Shown in pieces: positions 46,862-55,745 of a stretch of DNA of 64,000 nucleotides. The position numbers and the translations under genes were made by a program. Origin of the DNA: Roseospira marina (GTDB taxonomy: Bacteria; Pseudomonadota; Alphaproteobacteria; Rhodospirillales; Rhodospirillaceae); contig NZ_JACIGJ010000005.1 of NCBI RefSeq assembly GCF_014197855.1, positions 62,001 to 126,000 of the forward strand. The letters run 5' to 3'. Every line of letters starts with the position of its first letter. Within the stretch, counting starts at the first letter, position 1. The notes beneath the pieces were generated by a model, which made no database searches, was not told the origin of the DNA, and saw nothing but the letters and a program-made list of their open reading frames with translations.

Positions 46862-49575
46862 GGCTGTGCCCCCAGGACATCGTCCGCGACATGGAACCGG
46901 GGCGCGCCGCTGCCGTGGCGCATTTCGACCGCGTGGGCGAAGTACTGCCGGGCCAGCGATTCCGACAGCGCGGTCAGAAGGCTGCGCAACAGCCGCAACA
47001 GCGCGGGCAGGTCTTCGGGCGGTGGCATCGCGGCCGTGTCGTGGAGCGACCGATTTGTGGCGGAATCGCCAGGCGGCCTGCGGCCGTCCGCCGGCTCCAT
47101 CAGGTCCATGCGGTCCAGGTCCACGGTGCGTGTGATGCCCAGCAGCCGCACCGCGAGGCGCTGTTCATGGGTGCGCAGGCCGAACGCCTGATCCGGGGCG
47201 AGGCTATCCATGTGCAGGCCCAGCCGCGCAAACTGATACGCTAGGGAACGTGGGTTGCTCTCGTCCGCGATCATCACGTCGAGCACCGGCACGGTTTGGG
47301 GCGCATCCAGATAGCGGGCACGGTAGGTCATCTGGCTGTCGCCCAGTTCCAGCGCCATGTCGAGCGCGGCGTCGCGAGTCTCGCCGGACGTGCGCGCGAC
47401 GTTCTCGAACGTCTCGAGGATGTGCAGCGCGCGCTCGATGCGGCGCCCGGTGTCGAGGAAGCGCCAGCCCAGCCCGCGCGTCATGTTCTCGTTGGCCAGC
47501 CCGGCCATGACCTGGAGCGGCATCAGCACGGCGGACAGGCGGGGTGCGGCCTCTTCCGGCCGCAGGGTCAGGGTCGCCGCCGTGGACGGCGGCGGTGCGC
47601 CCGCGACCGGCACGCTGTTGGTGTGGCGCCACAGGGCGAGGGTATCGATCAGGGCATCAATGGCGCGCCAGTTGTCGACCGACAGGCGGTCGCGCACCCG
47701 CACGCCGATCCGGTGCACATTCAGCACCATCGAGGCGAGCCCGGTCGGGTTGTAGGGTTGCAGGTTGGCGTCCAGGATGGCGCGGACGGTCTGGGCGTGA
47801 TCGCCCGCCTCCGACCCCGGCGGCGGTGCGAAGGGCGGGTGCCCCATGGGCCACATCAGGCGCAGCACGACATCCAGCGCCACGGATCCGGCACCGTGCT
47901 CGGCCAGCCGCCCGACCATCGCCCGGAGCATCCGCGTCGTGGCGTCGCAGCGCTCGACGTAGCGGCCCAGCCAGAACAGATCGTCAGCGACGCGCGAGGG
48001 CAGATCGCGCACCCCGCGCACCACGGTGATCGGGTGTTCGCCGGCCCGGAAGCGCGGGGGCAGACCAAGCGGGTGGCGCGACAGGACCCAGACGTCCTTG
48101 CTGCCGCCGCCGTTCTGCATGGAGACATTGGAGGAATCATCCCCGCCGGCGAACCGTCCCAGGCCGCCCGGAATGACGACGTAGCCGTCGCGGCTGGCGC
48201 AGACGTGCACGCGAAGCACCAGCGTGCGCGGCGCCAGCCCGTTCTCGGTCCAGGCTGGCGCGGTGGACAGCGCCACGGACTCCTGCCCGACCCAGGCGTG
48301 CGGGTGACGGTCGAGCGCCTCGCGCAGCGCCTCGCGGCCCGCCGCGTCCAACTGGGACCCTTCAAGCACGGGACCGGTCGGGTCGAAGGCGGAGCGCACC
48401 CGAAGCTCCGCCATCCGGTCCTGAGTGTAGGCCCGCTCGCGCGCCTGCCCGCACCACCACGTGGCCACGGACGGCATGTACAGGTCCTCGCCCAGCAGGC
48501 GGTTGCATAAGGCCGGCAGGAACGGCATCAGGCCGGGGCTCTCCGCCAGCCCGGATCCGAGCGCGTTGGCGAGCGTCACGGAGCCGTCGTGGACCGCCTC
48601 CACCAGTCCAGGGGCGCCGAGGGCGGACTCGCCGCGCAGCTCCAACGGGTCGCAGAAGCTGCTTTCATTGCGGCGCAGGATGACGTCGACGGGGTGCAGG
48701 CCCTCTAGTGTCTTCAGGTAGACGCGGCCATCGCGCACCGTCAGATCCTCGCCCTCGACCAATGTCAGGCCCAGGTAGCGGGCGAGGTAGACATGCTCGA
48801 AATAGGTTTCGTTCAGCGGGCCGGGCGTCCACAGCACCACGCGCGGGTTCTCGCGGGTGCGCGGGGTGCTGGCGATCAGGGCGTCGCGGATGACGGAGAG
48901 GTGATTGCGGATGCGGTGCACGGGCAGGGCGGGCAGCACCTCCGGCAGCACGCGGTTCATGATGATGCGATTCTCAATCGCATAGCCCATGCCCGAGGGG
49001 GCTTCAGTGCGCGTGTCCACCACCCACCAGCGGCCGTCGGGCGAGCGCGCCAGATCGACCGCGAGAACATGCAGGAAGCGGTCGTTGCGGGGCTTGGCGC
49101 CGACCAGCGGGCGCAGGTAAGCCGGGTTCGCGTACACCAGCGCCGACGGCAGAATGCCCTCGGACAGCAGATGGCGCGGGCCGTAGAGGTCCTTCAGCAC
49201 GGCGTTGAGCAGGTGGGCGCGCTGGATCAGGGCGCGCTCCAGGTCGATCCACTCGCGCTCCTCCATCAGGACGGGCACGGGATCGAGCATCCAGGGCCGA
49301 TCATGGCCCGCCGGGTCGTCGTAGACGTTGTAGGTGACCCCGTTGTCGCGGATCAGGCGCCGCGAGCGGTCGGCGCGCAGGGCCATCTCGCGCGGACCCA
49401 GGGCGTCAAGTTGAGCCATCAGGTCGCGCCAGTGCGGACGTACGGTGCCGTCCGGCGCCATCATCTCATCGAAGACGCCGGGGCGCGGGGTGTACCGCAG
49501 CCAGGAGGATCCGTGGACGGCGTGGCCGAGCCCGCCGTCGCCGCCGGATCGGCTGTCCGCGACCGTGGATGTCAT
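46858..49575 (-). CDS. Circularly permuted ATP-grasp / alpha-E fusion protein
   Basis: A 905-residue protein made of two modules that are often separate genes. Residues 1 to about 500 are the circularly permuted ATP-grasp (DUF404/407-type: AVDLARSPDGRWWVVDTRTEAPSGMGYAIENR, VVLWTPGPLNETYFEHVYLARYLG). The rest is the helical alpha-E domain (DUF403: DLFWLGRYVERCDATTRMLRAM, NVHRIGVRVRDRLSVDNW, YRARYLDAPQTVPVLDVMI). ATP-grasp enzymes form amide bonds. By family comparison this module is predicted to make or modify peptides together with a transglutaminase. ATG 49575 is favoured; an upstream start at 49647 is possible. No substrate is known. Confidence 0.88.
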   Translation of the reverse strand: MTSTVADSRSGGDGGLGHAVHGSSWLRYTPRPGVFDEMMAPDGTVRPHWRDLMAQLDALGPREMALRADRSRRLIRDNGVTYNVYDDPAGHDRPWMLDPVPVLMEEREWIDLERALIQRAHLLNAVLKDLYGPRHLLSEGILPSALVYANPAYLRPLVGAKPRNDRFLHVLAVDLARSPDGRWWVVDTRTEAPSGMGYAIENRIIMNRVLPEVLPALPVHRIRNHLSVIRDALIASTPRTRENPRVVLWTPGPLNETYFEHVYLARYLGLTLVEGEDLTVRDGRVYLKTLEGLHPVDVILRRNESSFCDPLELRGESALGAPGLVEAVHDGSVTLANALGSGLAESPGLMPFLPALCNRLLGEDLYMPSVATWWCGQARERAYTQDRMAELRVRSAFDPTGPVLEGSQLDAAGREALREALDRHPHAWVGQESVALSTAPAWTENGLAPRTLVLRVHVCASRDGYVVIPGGLGRFAGGDDSSNVSMQNGGGSKDVWVLSRHPLGLPPRFRAGEHPITVVRGVRDLPSRVADDLFWLGRYVERCDATTRMLRAMVGRLAEHGAGSVALDVVLRLMWPMGHPPFAPPPGSEAGDHAQTVRAILDANLQPYNPTGLASMVLNVHRIGVRVRDRLSVDNWRAIDALIDTLALWRHTNSVPVAGAPPPSTAATLTLRPEEAAPRLSAVLMPLQVMAGLANENMTRGLGWRFLDTGRRIERALHILETFENVARTSGETRDAALDMALELGDSQMTYRARYLDAPQTVPVLDVMIADESNPRSLAYQFARLGLHMDSLAPDQAFGLRTHEQRLAVRLLGITRTVDLDRMDLMEPADGRRPPGDSATNRSLHDTAAMPPPEDLPALLRLLRSLLTALSESLARQYFAHAVEMRHGSGAPRFHVADDVLGAQP

Positions 49576-49696
49576 GAGCTGTTCCAATCCCCCGGTCCGA
49601 AGTCTTTCCGACCCCCCCGGACGTTGCGCCGTGACCGCGCCCATCAATGGAACGACGGGAGCGCCCGGAAGTCAAACCACACCGCGCGGGTCACTT

Positions 49697-49726
49697 GCGG
49701 AACGATCGTCCTCCCGATCGTTCCGC
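49697..49726. terminator. Perfect 12-bp hairpin downstream of malonyl-CoA decarboxylase
   Basis: Arms 49697-49708 and 49715-49726 (GCGGAACGATCG/CGATCGTTCCGC) with a 6-base loop, between the stop of mcd and the start of the ATP-grasp gene on the same strand. No T-run follows on the minus strand, so it is either a weak terminator or a processed 3' end. Confidence 0.55.
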
Positions 49727-49799
49727 GCTGGCGTTCGGCGGGTTCCGGACGTGCGGGGCTGTGCGTCGCCCCACGCCCCGGTCCGCGTCGCGCCCTGCG

Positions 49800-51278
49800 T
49801 CAGGTGCGGGCCAGGGAGCGGATCGCCGTGGAGGTCGGAACCTTGCCCTGACCCTGGTACGCCTCGTGGTTTTTCTCAATTTCGTTGAGCTTGTAAAGGT
49901 AGTTGACCATCAGGCCGGCCGACTGCGCCAGCCCTTTTGACGACCGGTTGCCCAACCAGTTCAGGCGCTCCACCCGGGCCCCGTTGGTCAGGTGGAAGTG
50001 CGCCACCGGATCCAGCACGGTCGCCGGCCGTCCCTCCACGCGCGGCGGTCGCCGCTCGTTGACCAGATAGCGTGCGCACAACCGGGTCAGCGGGGTCTTC
50101 AGCGCGTTGGCGACGGGCTCGTGATTCGGCCACTCCGGGTCGGCGATCAGGGCCTTGAACTGCCCTTTGGTGCCACTGGGCGTGCCGGTCGAATCGCCCT
50201 CGTCCCCGCCGGTCTCGGACAACTGGGTCAGGACCTTGCGTTCGGCGGGCAGCAGCAGGCCGGGCTCGCCCTCTGCCAGCCGATGGTCGAGCCAGGTCCG
50301 GAAGCCGGGAATCGGCGACAGGGTGGAAAACGTCGTGACCTTGGGGAAGGAGTGGCTCAGCCGCTCGACCACCTGCTTGATGAGGAAGTTGCCGAAGCTG
50401 ATCCCAGCCAGACCTTCCTGGGCGTTCGAGATCGAATAGAAAATAGCGGTGTCGGCGTCCTCCGGGTCCAGGGCCGGCGCCGACATGTCCAGCAGGTCGT
50501 GGACATTGCCGGCGATGCCGTGGACCAGCGCCACCTCGACGAAGATAAGCGGCTCCTCCGGCATGTTCGGATGCACGAACGCATACAGCCGCCGGTCATG
50601 GTCGAGCCGGTCTTTGAGATCCGCCCAGCTTCGGATCTCGTGCACGGCCTCGTAGGTGATGATCTTCTCCAGGAACGCGGCCGGCGAGTTCCAGGTGATG
50701 CGCTGCAGCTCCAGGAAGCCGATGTCGAACCATGACGCCAGCAGGTCGCGCATATCGCGCTCCAGGCCGCGCAGGGCCGGGTTCTCGCGCGCCAGACGCT
50801 TTAGTTCGGCGCGCATGTCCACCAGGAACTTGATGCCCCGGGGCAGGGCGTTGAACTGCTTCAGCAGGCGCAGGCGCGGCGGCACCAGGGCGTCGCGCAT
50901 CTGGCCCTCGGCCGCCTGAAGCGCGGTGAAATCCTCGGAGTCCACCGACATCAGCGCGGCGGCGGTGTCGCGCACGCGGTCATGGTCGGTGGCATACTCG
51001 CGCGCCAACATTTCCAGGAAGCGGGCGCGGCCCTGGTCGTTGAGGCTGAGATAGGCGCGGCCAAGGGTGGCGGCGCGGGCCCGCGCCGAAACCTCGCCGC
51101 CGCGTGAGGCGAGGCAATCGTCCATGCCGGCGCGGATCTTGCGCGCGTCGTCTTCCGGAAGGTCGGGGTTCAGATTGTCCAGGTCATCGGCGCCGGACAC
51201 CTTGTCCGCGATGTCCCGCCATAGGCCGCCCCAGGTCATCAGGCGACCAAAAAACCCCGGCGAAACCTCCTTGTTCAT
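49800..51278 (-). CDS. Malonyl-CoA decarboxylase
   Basis: A 492-residue enzyme that converts malonyl-CoA to acetyl-CoA and CO2. Family features are the helical N-terminal domain (FLEMLAREYATDHDRV), the catalytic-domain stretch EPLIFVEVALVHGIAGNV, FYSISNAQEGLAGISFGNFLIKQVV, and the late TFSTLSPIPGFRTWL. The AccBC genes of the same genome make the substrate, so this may limit malonyl-CoA or supply acetyl-CoA. AGGAGGG lies eleven bases before the ATG. It is on the minus strand next to, but separated from, the ATP-grasp operon. Confidence 0.93.
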   Translation of the reverse strand: MNKEVSPGFFGRLMTWGGLWRDIADKVSGADDLDNLNPDLPEDDARKIRAGMDDCLASRGGEVSARARAATLGRAYLSLNDQGRARFLEMLAREYATDHDRVRDTAAALMSVDSEDFTALQAAEGQMRDALVPPRLRLLKQFNALPRGIKFLVDMRAELKRLARENPALRGLERDMRDLLASWFDIGFLELQRITWNSPAAFLEKIITYEAVHEIRSWADLKDRLDHDRRLYAFVHPNMPEEPLIFVEVALVHGIAGNVHDLLDMSAPALDPEDADTAIFYSISNAQEGLAGISFGNFLIKQVVERLSHSFPKVTTFSTLSPIPGFRTWLDHRLAEGEPGLLLPAERKVLTQLSETGGDEGDSTGTPSGTKGQFKALIADPEWPNHEPVANALKTPLTRLCARYLVNERRPPRVEGRPATVLDPVAHFHLTNGARVERLNWLGNRSSKGLAQSAGLMVNYLYKLNEIEKNHEAYQGQGKVPTSTAIRSLART

Positions 51279-51389
51279 CAGCCAAGTCCCTCCTGACGGC
51301 CCGTGTGCGCAACGCGGCCGCGTCCCCGGCCGCTCCCTCTATCTGGTGCGGATGATACCCGCGTAAAATACCCGGATGAAAGGCACGGC

Positions 51390-52910
51390 TCAGACGGCCG
51401 TCCCGGCCGCCCCCTCTCCGGTCCCCTCCGCCGCGGCTCGTGCCATCGCCTCCGGCAGGTCCTCGGCGAGCAGGCCGGGCGGGCCGAGGCGCGCGCCGGC
51501 CCCATGCAGCCAACTCGCGGCTGCCGCCGCCGCGCGCGCCGGCAGCCCCTGCGCCAGCAGCCCCAGGATCGCGCCGGCCAGAACGTCGCCGCTGCCGGCT
51601 GTGGCCAGCGTGGCGGGGGCGTTCGCGTTCACGATCACCTGGCCGTCCGGGGCGGCGATAAGGGTGCGCGGCCCCTTCAGCAGCACGACCGCGCCGGCGC
51701 GGCGGGCGGCCATCCGCACCCGGGCGAGACGGTCGCCGGTGTGCGTGTCCTCGTCGGCCAGATCGGGAAACAGCGCGCGGAACTCTCCGTCGTGTGGCGT
51801 CATCACAGCCGGGCCGGTGATGGCGTCGTACAGGGCGCCGGGATCGTCGGCGAAGCTCGTCAGGGCGTCGGCATCCAGCACGGTGGGCCGGCCGCGCTCC
51901 AGAACCGATAGGACCCGCGCGGCGGTGTGCGGGCCGCGCCCGGCCCCCGGACCGATCAGCAGGGCGTTGAGACGCGCATCGTCCAACAGGGCGCCGACGT
52001 TCTCGGGTGTCTGGAGTGCGCGGCAGAGCACGCCGGGCGCGTCCTGAGCGTACAGCGGGAGGGCCTCCGGCGCGGCCGCGACCGTCAGGAGGCCGGCACC
52101 GAGCCGCCGCGCCGCCCGAGCCGCCAGCCGCCCCGCGCCGGTCATCACCGGGCCGCCGAACACCACGGCGTGCCCCCGCGTGTACTTATGATCGCCCGGG
52201 CCGGGACGCGGCAGGGACCAGAGCGCCGGGCCGTTCAGCGCGGCGGCCGGTCCGATCATGTCCAGCACCGTCGGCGGAATACCGATGTCGGTCACCACCA
52301 GATCCCCGCAGACGCGCGGCCCGTGGCCCAGCACATGGCCGGGCTTCGGTCGGAAGAACGTCACGGTCAGGGCGGCGCGGGCCGCGGTGCCCCGAATGCG
52401 CCCGGTGTCGCCGTCCAGGCCACTCGGCACGTCGACCGCGACCACCGGGCGTTCGGGATGGGCGCTCAGCGCATCCAGGACCGAGCCGGCCACGCCATCG
52501 ACGGGCCGCGACAGGCCCGCCCCGAACAGGGCGTCCACGAACAGATCGGCGCCATGCAGCGCGCTTAGGTCGAGGGGGGCGACCGGTCCGTGCCAGCGCG
52601 CGGCGTTGACGGCCGCGTCCTCCGTCAGGTGCTCGCGCGCCCCCAGCAGGCGGACGGTGACCGGCCAGCCCGCCGCCCGCAGCAGGCGGGCGATCACGAA
52701 GCCGTCGCCGCCGTTGTTGCCCGGACCGCACAGCACGGTCACACGGCGCGGCGACCAGCGGTGGCGGATCGCGCGGGCCACGGCGAAGCCGGCGGCCTCC
52801 ATCAGGCGCAGGGACGGCACACCGGCCTCGACCGCGAGCGCATCGGCGCGCGTCATCTCGCCCACTGTCAGCAGGGATCCGCCTTGCTCCATGCGCCAGG
52901 ATCCGTTCAT
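51390..52910 (-). CDS. nnr: Bifunctional NAD(P)HX epimerase/dehydratase
   Basis: A 506-residue repair enzyme. The N-terminal YjeF-N epimerase (VTVLCGPGNNGGDGFVIARLL) and the C-terminal ADP-dependent dehydratase (GPGAGRGPHTAARVL, VLDADALTS, TPHDGEFRALFP, ATAGSGDVLAGAILGLL with the kinase-like GSGD loop) are both complete. Together they return damaged hydrated NADH and NADPH to working cofactor. GGGAGG lies seven bases before the ATG. The neighbours upstream and downstream on the minus strand are a universal stress protein and malonyl-CoA decarboxylase. Confidence 0.95.
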   Translation of the reverse strand: MNGSWRMEQGGSLLTVGEMTRADALAVEAGVPSLRLMEAAGFAVARAIRHRWSPRRVTVLCGPGNNGGDGFVIARLLRAAGWPVTVRLLGAREHLTEDAAVNAARWHGPVAPLDLSALHGADLFVDALFGAGLSRPVDGVAGSVLDALSAHPERPVVAVDVPSGLDGDTGRIRGTAARAALTVTFFRPKPGHVLGHGPRVCGDLVVTDIGIPPTVLDMIGPAAALNGPALWSLPRPGPGDHKYTRGHAVVFGGPVMTGAGRLAARAARRLGAGLLTVAAAPEALPLYAQDAPGVLCRALQTPENVGALLDDARLNALLIGPGAGRGPHTAARVLSVLERGRPTVLDADALTSFADDPGALYDAITGPAVMTPHDGEFRALFPDLADEDTHTGDRLARVRMAARRAGAVVLLKGPRTLIAAPDGQVIVNANAPATLATAGSGDVLAGAILGLLAQGLPARAAAAAASWLHGAGARLGPPGLLAEDLPEAMARAAAEGTGEGAAGTAV

Positions 52911-52962
52911 CGTGGTGCCTCCCTCACGTTGTCGTGCCGGTCTGGACCCCGCGCCCCTTGCG

Positions 52963-53484
52963 TCAGGTCGTCAGGCGTTGGAGATCCTCGTCGGTGAGAT
53001 GGGGAGGCACCACCAGGACCGGAACCTTCAGGCGAGCGCCGAACGAACCGGCAAGGCCCTTGACCAGGGGACCGGGGCCGTCTTTGCCCTTGCCGGCGGC
53101 CAGGACGAGCACCGAAATCGACGGGTCTTCCTGGACAATGGCCACGATCTCGTCGGTGGTCTTGCCTTGGCGGACCATCACCATAGGCATGCGGCCGGAG
53201 TCCTTCTGCACCTCGGCGGCCAGCCGCTGAAGGCGCTTTTCCGCGTCGCCCAGCGCCTCCGACTGCATCTTGTCGCCAATGAACCCAAAGTGCTGGAAAT
53301 CGGGCGGTTCCACGACGCGCAACAGAACCATGCGGCCGGCCGTGGTACGGGTCCGCAGGCAGGCATAGCGCAGGGCCATGCGCAGTTCTTCCGTATCGTC
53401 CACGAGCACCAGGAAGGTCCGGGGCATCGTGGGATCCGGTGATCTCTCGGGCGCTGCGCCCGGTGCGTTCGGGTCGTCACTCAT
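52963..53484 (-). CDS. Universal stress protein family
   Basis: A 173-residue UspA-type protein. A disordered N-terminus precedes the fold: FLVLVDDTEELRMALRYAC, then a central helix and VLVLAAGKGKDGPGPLVKGLAGSF, the nucleotide-binding end. The G-x2-G-x9-G-like segment suggests ATP binding. ATG 53484 has GGAG six bases upstream; an upstream start at 53517 is not favoured. It lies between nnr and the TIGR02186 gene on the minus strand. The signal it answers to is unknown. Confidence 0.87.
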   Translation of the reverse strand: MSDDPNAPGAAPERSPDPTMPRTFLVLVDDTEELRMALRYACLRTRTTAGRMVLLRVVEPPDFQHFGFIGDKMQSEALGDAEKRLQRLAAEVQKDSGRMPMVMVRQGKTTDEIVAIVQEDPSISVLVLAAGKGKDGPGPLVKGLAGSFGARLKVPVLVVPPHLTDEDLQRLTT

Positions 53485-53544
53485 GGGGGGCTCCGCAAAA
53501 CCGGGGAGAGGAGACAAAACGACGGAGAGGAGGGGGCCCGGGTT

Positions 53545-53580
53545 GGGGCCAGGGCTGGGGCTGGGGCTGAGGCTGGGGCG
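53545..53580. repeat. G-rich hexamer tandem array
   Basis: Five 6-bp units of the type GGGGCT fill 53551-53580 after a GGTTGGGGCC start. The plus strand has at least five runs of three or four G, so it could fold as a G-quadruplex. It ends at the stop codon of the TIGR02186 gene (53581). Confidence 0.65.
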
Positions 53581-54396
53581 TCAGTTCTTACGCAGCACCA
53601 CGGCGGCCAGCCAGCCGCTGACGACGGCCACCACGATGGCCGCCAGTCCGTACAGATAGCCCTGTTGTTGCGCCATGTCGTAGATCTCGGCGCCCAGACC
53701 GATCTTGCTGACCACCAGGGGGGTGATCTTGCCGCTGACCACGTCGCCGTCCCGGATCAGGTAGACCTCGACCGAATAGGCGCCCGTGGGCACGTTGGCC
53801 GGGAAATGCAGGTCGGCCTTGAACAGGCGATTGGCCAGCAGGGTGACCGGTTGCGTGCCCAGGCCGTACAGGGCTTCCTTTTGCTTCAGCCGGACCAGCG
53901 CCGCGCGGAACCCCGGGACGAAGGATTCCGTGACGCTCTGGTCGACTTTCTTGAACGCCAGGTTCTCGGTGCCGATTTGGAGTCGCGACAGTACGCTGCG
54001 CGGCGCGAGGTCGTTCAGCGGCCGACTGGAAAACACCTGATAAAAGGCCGGCACGTTCTCGTAGGTCACGCTGTCCCGGTTGGCCCAGATGATGCCGAGC
54101 TGTGCTTTCTTGCGCACGACTTTGCGGGTTGCCGGGCCGCGTACGACCAGAACTACATCCCCGGGGCCATCCGTGGCGCCGAACAGCAGCACGTCGGTGC
54201 CGGAAAACGCCGTGGTGATCGCCACCAGATGATCCGACAGGTCCACTACGAGGGGCTGCACAGGCTCCTGCGCGCGCGCCCCGCCCCCGAGACCCCAGAC
54301 GCCGAGTGCGGCCGCGAGCGGCATCACCAGGGCCGCCAGAACGGTGACCACCGAAGGCCAGGCGGGCCATCGGACGCGCCGGGTCAGCGCCGCCAT
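53581..54396 (-). CDS. TIGR02186 (Alph_Pro_TM) membrane protein
   Basis: A 271-residue protein of the family found beside TauE/SafE exporters in alphaproteobacteria. A signal-like segment (about residues 18-42) leads to a beta-rich periplasmic domain (VVDLSDHLVAITTAFSGTDVLLFGATDG, PTGAYSVEVYLIRDGDVV). One C-terminal membrane helix (YGLAAIVVAVVSGWLAAVVL) is followed by a Lys tail. The function is unknown; the pairing suggests sulfite, sulfonate or small-anion handling. The start is only one base after the TauE stop, so the two are co-translated. Confidence 0.85.
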   Translation of the reverse strand: MAALTRRVRWPAWPSVVTVLAALVMPLAAALGVWGLGGGARAQEPVQPLVVDLSDHLVAITTAFSGTDVLLFGATDGPGDVVLVVRGPATRKVVRKKAQLGIIWANRDSVTYENVPAFYQVFSSRPLNDLAPRSVLSRLQIGTENLAFKKVDQSVTESFVPGFRAALVRLKQKEALYGLGTQPVTLLANRLFKADLHFPANVPTGAYSVEVYLIRDGDVVSGKITPLVVSKIGLGAEIYDMAQQQGYLYGLAAIVVAVVSGWLAAVVLRKN

Positions 54397-54397
54397 G

Positions 54398-55321
54398 CTA
54401 GTTCGCCTCCACGACCAGGGTGAAGACATCGCTGGGCGTCGCCACGAGGTCGTAGGCCAGCTTGCCACAGACCGCGAGCACCAGCAGCGCCAGCAGGATG
54501 CGGAGTTGCTCGCTGCGCAGCTTGGCGCCGATGCGCGCGCCGGACTGGGCCCCCACGACGCCGCCGACGATGAGCAGCAGGGCCAGGACGACGTCGACCG
54601 TCTGGTTCATGGCCGCCTGCAGGAACGTGGTGTTGGCGGTCACGAAAATGATCTGAAACAGCGAGGTTCCCACCACGACCTGCGTCGGCATGCCCAGCAA
54701 ATAGATCATGACCGGAACCATGATGAACCCGCCGCCGACACCCATGATCGCCGTCAGCACGCCGACGCCGAACCCGACCGCAAGCGGCAGAAGCGCGCTG
54801 ATGTAGAGCTTCGACTTGCGGAACCGCATCTTGAATGGCAGGCCGTGAATCCAGCCGTGCCGTCCGGCGCCGGTGGCGTCCGACCGTCCGCCCTTGCGCC
54901 GGACCCGCCACATGGCTTGCAGGCTTTCCACCGCCATCAGGCCGCCCACCGCGCCCAGGAACAGGACGTAGGCGAGAGAAATCGCGAGGTCGATCTGACC
55001 CAGGCTTTGCAGCAGGCCGAACAGGAAGACGCCGGCCGAGGAGCCGATCAGGCCGCCGACCAGCAGTACGCCCCCCATCTTGAAGTCGACGTTGCCGCGC
55101 CGGGTGTGGGCGATGACGCCGGTCACCGACGAGGCGACGATCTGGTTCGCGCCGGTGCCGACGGCGACGGGCGGGGCGACGCCCAGGAACATCAGCAGCG
55201 GGGTCATGAGGAAGCCGCCACCGACGCCGAACGCTCCCGACAAGAACCCGATGCCCCACCCCATGCCGAGGATCACGAACACATTGACCGACATCTCGGC
55301 GATGGGCAGATAGATCTGCAT
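54398..55321 (-). CDS. TauE/SafE family sulfite/anion exporter
   Basis: A 307-residue permease with about eight helices. Two copies of the family repeat are visible: LSGAFGVGGGFLMTPLLMFLGV (about residues 27-48) and AIMGVGGGFIMVPVMIYLLGM in the second half. Both carry the GVGGGF motif. TauE/SafE proteins export sulfite, sulfonates or organic anions; the exact substrate is not evident. The start is the ATG at 55321, as frames further upstream are not conserved. It is transcribed with the TIGR02186 gene, which follows within two bases. Confidence 0.9.
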   Translation of the reverse strand: MQIYLPIAEMSVNVFVILGMGWGIGFLSGAFGVGGGFLMTPLLMFLGVAPPVAVGTGANQIVASSVTGVIAHTRRGNVDFKMGGVLLVGGLIGSSAGVFLFGLLQSLGQIDLAISLAYVLFLGAVGGLMAVESLQAMWRVRRKGGRSDATGAGRHGWIHGLPFKMRFRKSKLYISALLPLAVGFGVGVLTAIMGVGGGFIMVPVMIYLLGMPTQVVVGTSLFQIIFVTANTTFLQAAMNQTVDVVLALLLIVGGVVGAQSGARIGAKLRSEQLRILLALLVLAVCGKLAYDLVATPSDVFTLVVEAN

Positions 55322-55745
55322 GTCGGATCCCGTGGTGGCGGCGGTCGGCGGGCTACGGCACCATGGCGGGGTGGGCGGCCGGGGCCGGAGACAGACGCGC
55401 ATTGCCGGCCTGCGATCGCAGGCCGGGCAACGGCTCCATCCATTTTTTTGGGCCCTGCCGCGATTGGGATCAAGGGAAAACCCCATGTCGGCGCGCGCCC
55501 TGGGGTGCCGCGGCCCGTTCCTGTGGCCGGTTCGACCCGGCCACAGCGATATGGGGGCCGTCGCGCTCGGCGTCGGCAGGCCGGTTGACGCGCGGGGTGA
55601 CGGCGCCCAAGGTGTACGGAACCGTCCCGGGCGTGCCCCGGGGCGCGGAATGCACGGGACCGTGGTATCGGGCCGATTCCGGTACGGGCGGCACGGGGTC
55701 CTGGGCCGGTGCTCTTTCCTCGGACCGTCAAGCTGGACGCAGGCC
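55322..55745. other. 424-bp divergent intergenic region
   Basis: Between tauE/safE (leftward) and glnD (rightward). I see no gene or repeat; it must contain promoters for both. No NtrC or sigma-54 element is evident by eye. Confidence 0.4.

Noticed and set aside
55320-55745. N-terminal extension of the glnD frame by 142 codons
   Set aside because: Low-complexity and not part of any GlnD; the ATG at 55746 gives the usual length.
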